Shown: positions 20,127 through 31,800 of the stretch, one piece after another
Numbering within the stretch: the first letter of the stretch is position 1
Layout of the letters: the number at the start of each line of letters is the position of its first letter
DNA from: Romboutsia faecis
GTDB lineage: Bacteria; Bacillota; Clostridia; Peptostreptococcales; Peptostreptococcaceae
Direction of reading: 5' to 3'
Length of the DNA: 64,000 bases
Assembly: GCF_014323405.1 (NCBI RefSeq)
Contig: NZ_JACRWE010000004.1
Span: 248,001 to 312,000 of the forward strand
Translations under genes and position numbers: made by a program
Notes under the pieces: generated by a model
Seen by the model: the letters and a program-made list of their open reading frames with translations, nothing else
Database searches by the model: none
Told to the model about the DNA's origin: nothing

Positions 20127-21089
20127 ATGCCTATAAAAATACCAAAAGAATTACCTGCATTTGATGTACTATCAAGTGAGAATATATTTGTTATGAACAC
20201 GGAAAGAGCGGATACACAAGACATCAGAGCATTAAAAATAGCAATTTTAAATCTTATGCCTATTAAGATCCAAGCTGAAAATCAACTTTTAAGATATTTA
20301 TCAAATACACCGCTTCAAGTAGAAATAACATTACTTCAGACAAAAAGCTATATAGGTACTCACACTCCAATAGAGCATTTAGAAAAGTTTTATAGATGTA
20401 TAGATGACGTTAAAAATCAAAAATTTGATGGCCTAATTATAACAGGTGCACCAGTTGAACATTTAGATTTCGAAGAAGTTGAGTACTGGGAAGAACTAAA
20501 AGATATAATGGATTGGACTAAATCTAATGTATTCTCTACAATTCATATTTGTTGGGGGGCACAGGCAGCTCTTTATCACCACTATGATATTGAAAAGTAT
20601 ATCTTAGATAAAAAACTATTTGGAGTATATAAACACTGGAATAACTATGCAAATGATAATTTAACTAGAGGATTAAATGATGAATTTTATGCACCACATT
20701 CAAGACATACAGAAATAAAAAGAGAGGATGTAGAAAAAGTAAAGGATTTAGAAATATTATCAGAGTCCAAAGAAGCTGGAGTATTTATTGTAGCAAATAA
20801 AAATAGAAGACAGATATTTATTACAGGACACTTAGAGTATGATAGGGATACTTTAAAGGATGAATATTTCAGGGATTTAAATAAAGGGTTAGAAATTGAA
20901 ATTCCTAAACATTATTTTAATAATGATGATATTAACTCAAATCCGTTAGTAACTTGGAGAGAAAGTGCAAATGTGGTTTTTGGAAATTGGCTGAATTACT
21001 GTGTTTATCAAAATACGCCATATAATATTGATGATATAAGTTATTTGGATGATATATCACAATCACAAAAACCAAAAATAAGAATATAG
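20127..21089 (+). CDS. metA: Homoserine O-acetyltransferase (MetA family)
   Basis: This 320-residue cytosolic enzyme performs the first committed step of methionine synthesis, acylating homoserine. Catalytic Cys142 (HICWGAQAA) and the late His/Glu block GHLEYD are present. Counting from the chosen start, residue 111 is Glu (GAPVE); in characterised MetA enzymes Glu111 favours acetyl-CoA and Gly111 succinyl-CoA, so the acetyl activity is preferred. The ATG at 20127 is chosen for its AAAAGGGGGG ribosome site and because it gives this numbering; 11 upstream in-frame codons lack one. The neighbouring metY uses O-acetylhomoserine, in agreement. No S-box is seen in front of metA itself. Confidence 0.92.
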   Translation: MPIKIPKELPAFDVLSSENIFVMNTERADTQDIRALKIAILNLMPIKIQAENQLLRYLSNTPLQVEITLLQTKSYIGTHTPIEHLEKFYRCIDDVKNQKFDGLIITGAPVEHLDFEEVEYWEELKDIMDWTKSNVFSTIHICWGAQAALYHHYDIEKYILDKKLFGVYKHWNNYANDNLTRGLNDEFYAPHSRHTEIKREDVEKVKDLEILSESKEAGVFIVANKNRRQIFITGHLEYDRDTLKDEYFRDLNKGLEIEIPKHYFNNDDINSNPLVTWRESANVVFGNWLNYCVYQNTPYNIDDISYLDDISQSQKPKIRI

Positions 21090-21244
21090 CCAGTACATTA
21101 TTATGAAAAGATAATAGTATAGAAAGTATATTATTATGATATGTACATATAATATATTTTTTATAAATAAAATAAATAAGCTTCTTGTGTATTAACATAA
21201 ACTAAAATACAATGTAATTAATAAAAATAAATAAAAGTTTTGAA

Positions 21245-21352
21245 ATCTTATTAAGAGCGGTGGAGGGATAGGCCCTTTGAAGCCCAGCAACCAGTATTCT
21301 ATACATGGTGCTAAATCCTACTTATGGAATGGCCATAAGAAAGATAAGAGAG
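21245..21352 (+). promoter_or_regulatory. SAM-I (S-box) riboswitch
   Basis: The leader contains the S-box consensus blocks in order: CTTATTAAGAGCGGTGGAGG, GGCCCTTTGAAGCCC, AGCAACC, GGTGCTAAATCC and a closing GATAAGAG that pairs with the opening CTTATT. High SAM should expose the terminator that follows and turn metY off. Confidence 0.95.
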
Positions 21353-21369
21353 TATGCTTTATATAAACT

Positions 21370-21398
21370 AAGCCCTCTTTTATTAAAGAGGGCTTTAT
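21370..21398 (+). terminator. S-box expression-platform terminator
   Basis: AGCCCTCTTT and AAAGAGGGCT form the stem, followed by a T-rich tail, between the aptamer and metY. The 5' arm AGAGAGTATGC-type bases just upstream could form the alternative antiterminator. Confidence 0.9.
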
Positions 21399-21404
21399 TT
21401 ATAA

Positions 21405-22739
<1,335 letters not shown>

Positions 22740-22740
22740 T

Positions 22741-22780
22741 AAAAAAGATGATGGAATAAATACTTCCATCATCTTTTTTT
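22741..22780. terminator. Bidirectional terminator between metY and selO
   Basis: AAAAAAGATGATGGAA and TTCCATCATCTTTTTTT form a long symmetrical stem serving both convergent genes. Confidence 0.92.
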
Positions 22781-22783
22781 ATA

Positions 22784-24256
22784 CTAAGTTCCACAGTAAG
22801 TTTTATAAGGGCAGCTTGAAGGCTTAGGTAATTCTGAGTATTTCTCTTGATCATCAGAATGATCATAAGGTCTTGAAATAGCATCAAGAAGATTCATCAT
22901 AGTATTGTAATCACCCTCATTAGCTGCTTTAAGGGCTTCTTCAACTCTATGATTTCTTGGAATTACTGCTGGATTAGAATTTTTCATCAATTGTTCTATA
23001 GATTCTTTTGACTGTGATTGTCTACTTAGTCTTTCTTGCCAAACTTTATACCAATTATCAAACTCTGTACTTTTGAACATATCATTATCTAAATTCTTAT
23101 TAAAAGTTAGCGCAAGGAATGTATTAGTAAAATCTTCATTATACTTTTCCATCATATTAAGCAAATCCTCAATAATAGCTTTATCTTGAGATTCTTTATC
23201 AAATATTCCAAGTTTTGATCTCATTATTGCTATCCAATTAGAATAATAAATATCATAAAAATTAGAAATAGCATTTTGACCTATTTTTATAGCTTCATCT
23301 CTATTTTCATGTAATAATGGTAATAAAGCTTCAGCGAATCTACATAGATTCCATTCAGCCATAATTGGTTGATTTTTATAAGCATAACGTCCATTAACAT
23401 CAATAGAACTAAATGCAGTATTAGAATTATAATTATCCATAAAAGCACAAGGTCCATAATCAATAGTCTCGCCGCTAATAGTCATATTGTCAGTATTCAT
23501 AACACCATGTATAAATCCAACTGATTGCCATTTAGCAACAAGACTAGCATGGGCTTTTATTACTTCATTAAGGAAATTAATATATTTATTCTCATCATCT
23601 TTTACATGTGGGTAATGTCTTTTTATGCAATAATCAGCCAATTCTTTAAGTTCATCAAGATTACCATATTGAGATACATATTGGAAAGTTCCGAATCTAA
23701 CGTGGCTAGATGCAACACGAGTTAATATCGCACCTTGCTCTAAAGTTCTTCTAATTACAGGCTCACCAGTTTTAACAACAGCTAAACTGCGTGTAGTTGG
23801 AATACCAAGAGCATACATAGATTCACTTATTATATATTCACGAAGCATAGGGCCAAGAGCAGCTCTTCCATCACCGCCACGAGAATATGGTGTTCTTCCT
23901 GAACCTTTAAGTTGAATATCAAATCTTTCACCCAAAGGAGTTATTTGTTCACCTATTAATAATGCTCTACCATCACCTAATATAGTAAAATTACCAAATT
24001 GATGACCGGCATAAGCTTGAGCAATAAAAGCACCATCTTCTATAGTTTTATTGCCAGAAAGAATTGATATACCATCATTACTTTTAAGAGCATCAGCATT
24101 TAATCCTAGAGACTTTGCTAAAGGATAATTAAGAATAACTAATTGAGGTGATGATACAGGGTTTAAGTCTATCTTTCTAAAAAATAATCTTGGTAAACGA
24201 CTAAAGCTGTTATCAAAGTTCCATCCAATTTTCATACTTTCTTTTTTATCAGTCAT
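22784..24256 (-). CDS. selO: SelO family protein adenylyltransferase (YdiU/UPF0061)
   Basis: The 490-residue protein is a full-length SelO pseudokinase, which AMPylates proteins and is linked to redox-stress control. Conserved blocks are [63 protein letters not shown] and DYGPCAFMD, carrying the inverted nucleotide-binding and metal residues. The C-terminus [11 protein letters not shown] has two cysteines typical of bacterial forms; there is no Sec codon. It is transcribed alone. Confidence 0.95.
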   Translation of the reverse strand: MTDKKESMKIGWNFDNSFSRLPRLFFRKIDLNPVSSPQLVILNYPLAKSLGLNADALKSNDGISILSGNKTIEDGAFIAQAYAGHQFGNFTILGDGRALLIGEQITPLGERFDIQLKGSGRTPYSRGGDGRAALGPMLREYIISESMYALGIPTTRSLAVVKTGEPVIRRTLEQGAILTRVASSHVRFGTFQYVSQYGNLDELKELADYCIKRHYPHVKDDENKYINFLNEVIKAHASLVAKWQSVGFIHGVMNTDNMTISGETIDYGPCAFMDNYNSNTAFSSIDVNGRYAYKNQPIMAEWNLCRFAEALLPLLHENRDEAIKIGQNAISNFYDIYYSNWIAIMRSKLGIFDKESQDKAIIEDLLNMMEKYNEDFTNTFLALTFNKNLDNDMFKSTEFDNWYKVWQERLSRQSQSKESIEQLMKNSNPAVIPRNHRVEEALKAANEGDYNTMMNLLDAISRPYDHSDDQEKYSELPKPSSCPYKTYCGT

Positions 24257-24444
24257 TTTGTCTCCTTATTTATATTTTATAGATTTTACATGAAAATTAA
24301 TTTATTGCTTATTTATTAAATTATTATACCCTAGGTTATATTTTATTATCATATTTGAATCTAATAACTTGTATAAAAAATTATATTTATGATATATTTA
24401 TAGGATTATATAATAGATTAAAGTACTTAAATAACGGAGGAATT

Positions 24445-25386
24445 ATGGATTTTGTTGCTATAGATTTTGAAACAGCCAATTCGCATAGAGATTCTGTGTG
24501 TGCTCTTGGTATCACAGTAGTTGAAGATAATAAAATAATAGAAAAAAGGTATTGGTTAATAAAACCATATCCATTTAGATTTGACCCTATAAATATTTCT
24601 ATACATGGAATAAGAGAAGCAGACGTTATAAACGAAAAAGAATTTGATGAAGTGTGGCCAGAAATAAAGCCTTACCTAGAAAACAAATTAGTAATAGCTC
24701 ATAATGCAGCCTTTGATTTTTCTGTGCTAAGAAAGACTTTAGATTTATACGGTATAGATTACCCAAAGCTTGATTATTGCTGCACATTGGTAGCGTCTAA
24801 ACTTTTTTATAGATACTTGAATAATTATAAATTAAATACTGTTAATAAGCATTTAGGATATAAGTTTAAGCACCATCATGCAGGTGAAGATGCTACTGCT
24901 TGTGCTAATATCTTAATTAATATAGTAGAAGAATTAAAAATAAATAATATAAATGAGATAGCCAATTTAGTTGGGTTTAAACTTGGATATTTAAATAATA
25001 GAGAATACTCTCCATGTAGCAAAGTATATTCAGGTGTAGTTTCAAATAGAAATGATACTTATTATGGAGAAGATGAAAGTTCTTTATCCTTATCAACAAC
25101 AGAATTTTTTAAGGATAAAGTTGTAGTATTTACAGGGCCACTTAACTCTATGAGTAGAATAGAGGCAACTAGATTAATAAACAACTTAGGGGGAATAACT
25201 AGAAGTTCTGTAACTAAAAAAACAAATATAGTTATAACAAATACTCCTAATATAGAAAACTTAAGCCCAGAGCAAATGAGTAATAAGTTAAGAACTGCAA
25301 TGTGTTACAAAGGCAGAGGCCAAGAGATTCTTATAATAAATGAAGAGGATTTAGAGAATATCATATATGGAAATATAGTAATTTAA
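24445..25386 (+). CDS. DEDDh 3'-5' exonuclease with C-terminal BRCT domain
   Basis: The 313-residue protein has an N-terminal DnaQ-like exonuclease (residues 1-165): ExoI block AIDFETANSH, ExoII block HNAAFDFSVLR and ExoIII block HHAGEDATA (H-x4-D). The C-terminal ~90 residues form a BRCT domain (FKDKVVVFTGPLNSMSRIEATRLINNLGGITRSSVTKKTNIVI), as in NAD-dependent ligase. It probably acts in DNA repair. The start at 24445 follows a CGGAGG site; 30 upstream in-frame codons lack one and encode an unlikely tail. Confidence 0.88.
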   Translation: MDFVAIDFETANSHRDSVCALGITVVEDNKIIEKRYWLIKPYPFRFDPINISIHGIREADVINEKEFDEVWPEIKPYLENKLVIAHNAAFDFSVLRKTLDLYGIDYPKLDYCCTLVASKLFYRYLNNYKLNTVNKHLGYKFKHHHAGEDATACANILINIVEELKINNINEIANLVGFKLGYLNNREYSPCSKVYSGVVSNRNDTYYGEDESSLSLSTTEFFKDKVVVFTGPLNSMSRIEATRLINNLGGITRSSVTKKTNIVITNTPNIENLSPEQMSNKLRTAMCYKGRGQEILIINEEDLENIIYGNIVI

Positions 25387-25499
25387 CAATATGATATAAT
25401 AGTCTAAAAATAACAAATTGTAAAAAAATTATGGAAAATTTCAAAATAATGCTTCTAAATATTGTCAAATTATGTATAATATAATTGTATTAAAAATAA

Positions 25500-25585
25500 A
25501 TATGGCAAATCTAGAGAAATCTAGAGACGCAAAGCTAAAGGGGCTAAGGTTAACTATAACTATGCCAGCCAGTTGCCGAAGAACA
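25500..25585 (+). promoter_or_regulatory. Cyclic di-GMP-I (GEMM) riboswitch
   Basis: The leader has the GEMM-I blocks in order: GGCAAAT, a hairpin TCTAGAGAAATCTAGA with a GAAA tetraloop, GACGCAAAGCTAAAGGGGCTAAGG, then ATGCCAGCCAGTTGCCGAA closing P1 with the opening GGCAA. The GAAA tetraloop and its GCCAG-type receptor-side bases are both present. A TATAAT box lies about 25 bp upstream. It precedes the giant M60 protein gene. Confidence 0.95.
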
Positions 25586-25674
25586 GTTATTCTTTGTTTT
25601 CATAAATTAAATTTAGGATTATAAGCTATGCTTATTTTCTATGAGTTTATTATGATGTTTAATTTAAATGGCAG

Positions 25675-25698
25675 CTACCCTTTACAGGGTAGTTTTTT
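25675..25698 (+). terminator. Riboswitch-linked terminator
   Basis: CTACCCT-TTAC-AGGGTAG followed by six T residues lies about 90 nt after the aptamer and 135 nt before the coding start. It is the probable expression platform, though the alternative pairing that would make it c-di-GMP-dependent was not resolved. Confidence 0.8.
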
Positions 25699-25832
25699 AT
25701 TTTAAACGATACTATTTACAGTAAAGCAAATCTTATACTCTTAGGCTTGGTAGTAAACCCTTAGTTATGCAAGTATAGAAATAATAGGAAATTTATACTT
25801 ACAAAATTATAAAAAAATGAGGGAGAAAAATA

Positions 25833-28800
25833 ATGAGGAAAAAAATGGCATCTATGCTAGTAGCATCATTGATAGCTACAAATATTTCACCAGCGATAAA
25901 TGTATTTGCTGATGAAATAATAAAAGAAAAAGTAAAAGCTATAGAAGAAAATGTAGTAAATCAAGCAGAGATTTCATCATTTAATTTAAGCAGTTTTAGC
26001 AACTTTGAAGGATATAATTCAATATATAGAGTTGCCAAAGATGAAATAAAATCAATATCTAATAATGGCGGTCAATATTCATCTAGCTATATAGCAAAAG
26101 CTATAGATGGAAATTTATCAACACATTGGGAAACTGGAAAACAAAATACTGCATCATTTAAGAATGAAGTAGTAGTAGAATTTAATAAGTTAGAATCTAT
26201 TGATAGAATTGCGTATGCTACAAGACAAGATGGAGCTAGGGGCAAAGGTTTTCCGAATGAGTTTGAAATTTATGCATCTGAGACAGGAGAAGATGAAGAT
26301 TTTAAACTTATGACAGTCGGAAGTCACACTGCAACAGGTAATATGCTTGAATTTAAATTTGAAACTATCACGGCAAAGAAAATAAAGTTTGTATTTAAGG
26401 AAGCTAATCAAAACTGGGCAAGCGCATCAGAGTTTTGGTTCTATAGAGAAGATAATATAATTGATAAAATGAATAAAATATTTACAAATGAATCTAAAAA
26501 TGAATTAAGTAGCGACTTTAATTCATTAGAGCAATTAGATAAATTTGAAAGAGAAGCAAGTAACCATCCACTATATAGTGAGATAGAAGAAGATATAAAC
26601 AATGCTAGAATAATTTTAGAGAATGATCCTATGGAATACACTGAATCAAAAGTATCTAAATTCAAATCATTTAATGATGAGAGATTGCCTAAATATGATG
26701 AATTATTCAAAGTATCACTAGATAAAGTAAGTAGTATAACTACTAATGGTGGGCACTATGGATCTAATGTAGTAGCTAGGGCTATGGATGGTGATGTAAA
26801 TACTAACTGGCATTCAGGAAAAACAAATAGTTCTACTCATACAAATGAAGTAATTATAGCTTTAGATGAATTAACAACAATAGATAGAGTTATGTATACA
26901 AGCTTAAATTCTAGAGGATTTGCACAAGAATTTGATATATATGCATCAAAAACATCTAAAGGAGATAATTTTGAGAAAATAACATCTGGAAAATCAAGTA
27001 TAACAAAAGATACTTTACAGATAAAGTTTAAACCAACAGAGTTAAGAAGAGTCAAGTTTGTATTTAAAAAAGGATATGAAAATTGGGCATTAGCATCAGA
27101 ATTTGGTTTATATAGGCCAGATGAGTTAAACGAGAAGATAGATAGATTATATATAGATGAAAATCTTAACGAAGTTAATCCAGAGTTTTCCACTTCAAGT
27201 GCAATAGAAGCTTTAATTGAAGAAGCGAAAAATCATCCGTTTAAAGATGAGTATATGGAAAAATTAGAAATAGCGAAAGAATTAATAGATTTTGGAAAAG
27301 TTCAATTAGGTACATCGAATGTATCTAAGTTTTCACCTTTCTATACAGAATATATAAATCAGTATGATGATACATATAGGGTGAAAAATATTTCAATAAG
27401 TAATAATGGAGGACAATATGCTTCTTCTTCAATAAAATATGCAATTGACGAAGATGTAAATACGCATTGGGAAACAGGAAAACCAAATAATAATTCATTT
27501 AAAAATGAGGTTATATTGACTTTAGATGAAGCAGAAATAATAAATCGTTTAACATATAAATCTAGAAATGGTGGTAAGGGATTTGCAAAGAACTTTAGTA
27601 TATATGTATCTCCAGTTATTTCAGGGGATAACTTCCAAAAAATTTCTGAAGGTTCATATACAGTAACTAATGACATGTTAGAAATACAGTTTGATGCGAC
27701 TAAAGCTAAGAGGGTTAAATTTGTATTTGATAATGCACACAATGATTGGGCATCAATTTCAGATATGAGATTATATAAAGAAGATTCTATATCAGAAAAA
27801 ATGAAAAGATTATTTACAAGTGGGTTAATGGATACTGTATCTGAAGAATTTAATACTATAGACAAATTAAATGAATTAGCAAATGAAGTTAAAAATCATC
27901 CATTAAGCATTATGTATGAAAATGAAATACAAATGGCTAAGGATATTTTAAATAATGATTTAAAAAGTATAAAAACTGTAGTTGCAGAACAACATGGAGA
28001 TAGAAATGCTCATGCAAACAACAATTTAAAGTTTGGTTTTGGAAATAATAATCAGCCAACGGGAATAGTAGCAAGAGCTGGAGAAGAATTAGTAGTATAT
28101 GTGGATGCAGATCCTAACCAACCACTTCCTCAATTATTCTTCTCACAACAAGAAGGTAGTTTTGCTAGCTGGGGAAGAACTGTAAGTTTACATCCAGGAA
28201 AGAATGTAATAACTGTTCCAGCAATAGGTCAAGGAGGTGGATGGTATAGACACGATGTAACACCTGGAGGGCCAGTTTATATAGTAAATCCATATACAGA
28301 AGAGCAACAAGGAAAAGCACCGGTAATAAGATTTGCAAGCGGATGTGAACAGTTTCCATTCTTAGATGAAAATACTAATGATGAAGAGTTAGTAGAGTTT
28401 ATCAAAGATTATAAGCGCAGAATAGATGAAGACATTAAAGAAAATCCAAATGTATTAGATAGAAAAGTTATAGATACTTTCGAGTTTGCATCTAATCATA
28501 TAGTATTTACAGGAACTGTAACTGGAGCTTATGATGCATATGTAACAAAAGGAAATAAGCCATCAGATACAATAAAAATGTATAATGATCATATGGACAT
28601 GCTATTTAAATATCAAGGTATGGACGGAAGAAATGAGAAAAATGATATAAAATATACTAGAGAAAATATAAGATTAGCTCAACCGTTTGGATATATGTAT
28701 GCAGCAGGTGGACACATAGGGGTTCAAAGAGATGTAATGAGTGTAATGTTAACAAGTGTTGGTGGTTGGGGAGTTGACCACGAAATAGGACATAAAATGG

Positions 28801-31800
28801 ATATAGGTGTAAGAACAATAGGAGAAGTAACAAATAACATGTTACCTCAACAGTCATCTTATTACTATAATAGATTAAATAAAAGAATCCCATTTGAAAG
28901 TCATACTTATGTAAATGTAATAGCAACGAATAATAATCAATATTTTGAAGGTGGATACTTTGAAAAGTTAGCAGTTTTCTGGCAATTAGAAATGTTATAC
29001 CCAGGATACTGGGGGAAACTAAATAGTTTATATAGAGAAAATAATGTTGTTTTAGATTCGGATAATGCTGCTTATGATAAGTTGAATCAATTAGCTAAAT
29101 ATTCAAGTATAGCTTTAGAATTAGATTTAACTGAGCACTTTGAAAGACATGGATTCTTTGTCTCTGACGAAACAAAAGAATTAGTAAGTGAGTATCCAAA
29201 ACCAGATAAGAAGATTTGGTACTCTAATTATAGCTATATAGAGTATGAAGGTGAAGGATTTAATGAAGATGTTGATTTAGTAGTTAATAAATCTAATCAA
29301 GGTGAAAATATTAAATTAACATTTGAAGTAAATGAAGAATCTAAAAATGATGTATTAGGTTATGAAATATTTAAAAATAATGAACTAATTGGATTCACAT
29401 CAAATGATAGCTTTATTGATAAAAGTTCAACTATAGGTGAAAATATAGAGTATGTAGTTGTACCTTATGATAAAAAGCTAAACGAAGGAAATAAGGTAAG
29501 TATAAACTCATTAAAGCCTAGTATAACTATACAACAAGAAGAAATAAGTATAAAACTTGGAGAAGAGTTCGACCTAATGTCTTTAGCAAAAGCATTAAAT
29601 TACAATGGAGAAGACATAAGCTCTAAGATAAAAATAAATGGAAATGTAAATATAAACGAAAAAGGTAGCTATAAGATAGAATATATAGTAGAGGATAACA
29701 ATATAACTACTAAGAAATCTATAAATGTAAATGTAGTAAGTGATTATGATTATTTATCAGATAGTCAATGGAAATCTGTTCAGACTCAGTACGGGACTCC
29801 AAGAAGAAATACCAATATAAAAGGTAGATTAAATGACGAAATAAAAGTATTTGAAAAGGGATTTGGAATACATGCAAATGGAAAAATAGTATATGATCTA
29901 TCAGATAAGGATTATGATAATTTTGAAGCCTTATTTGGAGTTGATGGAGGCATTACTGCTCAAGATAAATCTAGTATAACATTTAATGTTATAGGTGATG
30001 GTAAAAATTTAGCGACTACACAGGTATTAAAACATGCAGATAATATGATGTATATAAGTGTACCGGTAAAAGGTGTAGATGAATTAGTTATTGAAATAAC
30101 TGATGGAGGAAATGGAAATACTTCAGATCATGGAGTTATAGCTAATCCAAAGTTAACTACAAATAATGCTAAACCAAATTTAACAGTTTCAGATAAAACT
30201 TATAAGGTAGGGGAGTCATTAGACTTTAATGAAGGAGTTAAAGCAACAGATGTAGAAGATGGTGACCTAACTTCTAAAGTAGAAATAATATCAAATAACT
30301 TTGAAGAAGGAAAAGTAGGAAGGTTTGAGGTTGTTTATAAGATAATTGATAGTGATGACAACTCTGTTGAAAAGAAAGCCTACATAACAATATATGAAGA
30401 ATATGAAGTAGAAAAATCTAAATATGGTTCATTTAATAATTTAGATAAATATAATGAAGAATTTAAAATACCTGTAGTTTCAGTAAGTAACAATGCTGGT
30501 AACTATGGATCAAGTGTTATAGGAAGAGCTATTGATGGAACACTAAATACACACTGGGAAACAAATAAGCCAAATAGTGAGTCATTTAAAAATGAAGTTA
30601 TATTTGATTTAGGTGAAATTAAAGAAATAAATAAGATAGCTTATGCATCAAGAAGAGATGCAGGAGGTAAAGGATTTGCAAATAAATTTGAAATATATAT
30701 TTCAAATGAAGCAGAGGGAGATGACTTTATACTCGCAGGTGTTGGTGAGTATAATGTTAGAACAAATGATGTTGTAGAATTTGAAATAGCTAAAACTAGT
30801 GCAAGAAGAGTGAAGTTTAAATTTGTAGAAGCTAACCAAGGATGGGCAAGTTTAAGTGAAGTATCATTCTATAAAGAAGATGCTTTATCAAATAAAATAA
30901 AAAATGATTTATTTACGGATAATACTAAGGCTAATGTAACTGAAAAATATGATACTTTAGAAAAAGTAGAAGAATTAAGAAGTGAAGTTAAAAATCATCC
31001 TGCATATGATTTATTTGAAGCCGATTTATCAAGAGCTGAAGAATTAATTAAAGCAAAGGTACCAACATTAAGTGTTGAAGATAATATTTATGTGAAATTA
31101 AATAGTGAGTATGACTTAATGAGCGGTGTAAGTGCCAATGATCAAGAAGATGGTGATATAACTTCTAATGTTGTAGTTAATAAAGATGGATTTAATATAA
31201 ATAAAACAGGAGAATATACTGTAACTTATACAGTAAAAGATAGTGATAATAACACTGTTTCTAAAACTAGAACAATTGTTGTTTATAGTAAAGAAGATAA
31301 TATAAGTGATTTAACTTGGAAGTCAGCAGTGTCAGGATGGAAATCTGTAAACAAAGATTCTGCAGTAAATACAACTAATAAGATAAAACTTAATGTTGAT
31401 GGAACTGTAAAAGAGTTTGATAAAGGAATAGGAGCTGCGACTAATGCTGAGATAGTTTATAACTTACATGGAGATTATAGCCATTTTATAACTTATGTAG
31501 GTACAGATAAAAATTATAATGACAATAGAACAAGTATAATATTTAAAGTATTTGCAGATGGAAAAGAAGTGTATACATCAGATGTTATGAGAAAAGATAG
31601 TAAAGCAGAGTTTATAAACTTAGATGTTAAAGGAGTAAAAGAACTTAAATTAGTTGCAAATGATGCAGATGATGGAGGGCTTGGAGACTTTGCTTCTTGG
31701 GCAAATCCTAAGCTTTACAAAACAAACTCTAAACCAGAGCTTAAAATAGAAAAAGATATAGCACTTAAAGTAGGGGAATCAATAAATGATTTAATAGGTA

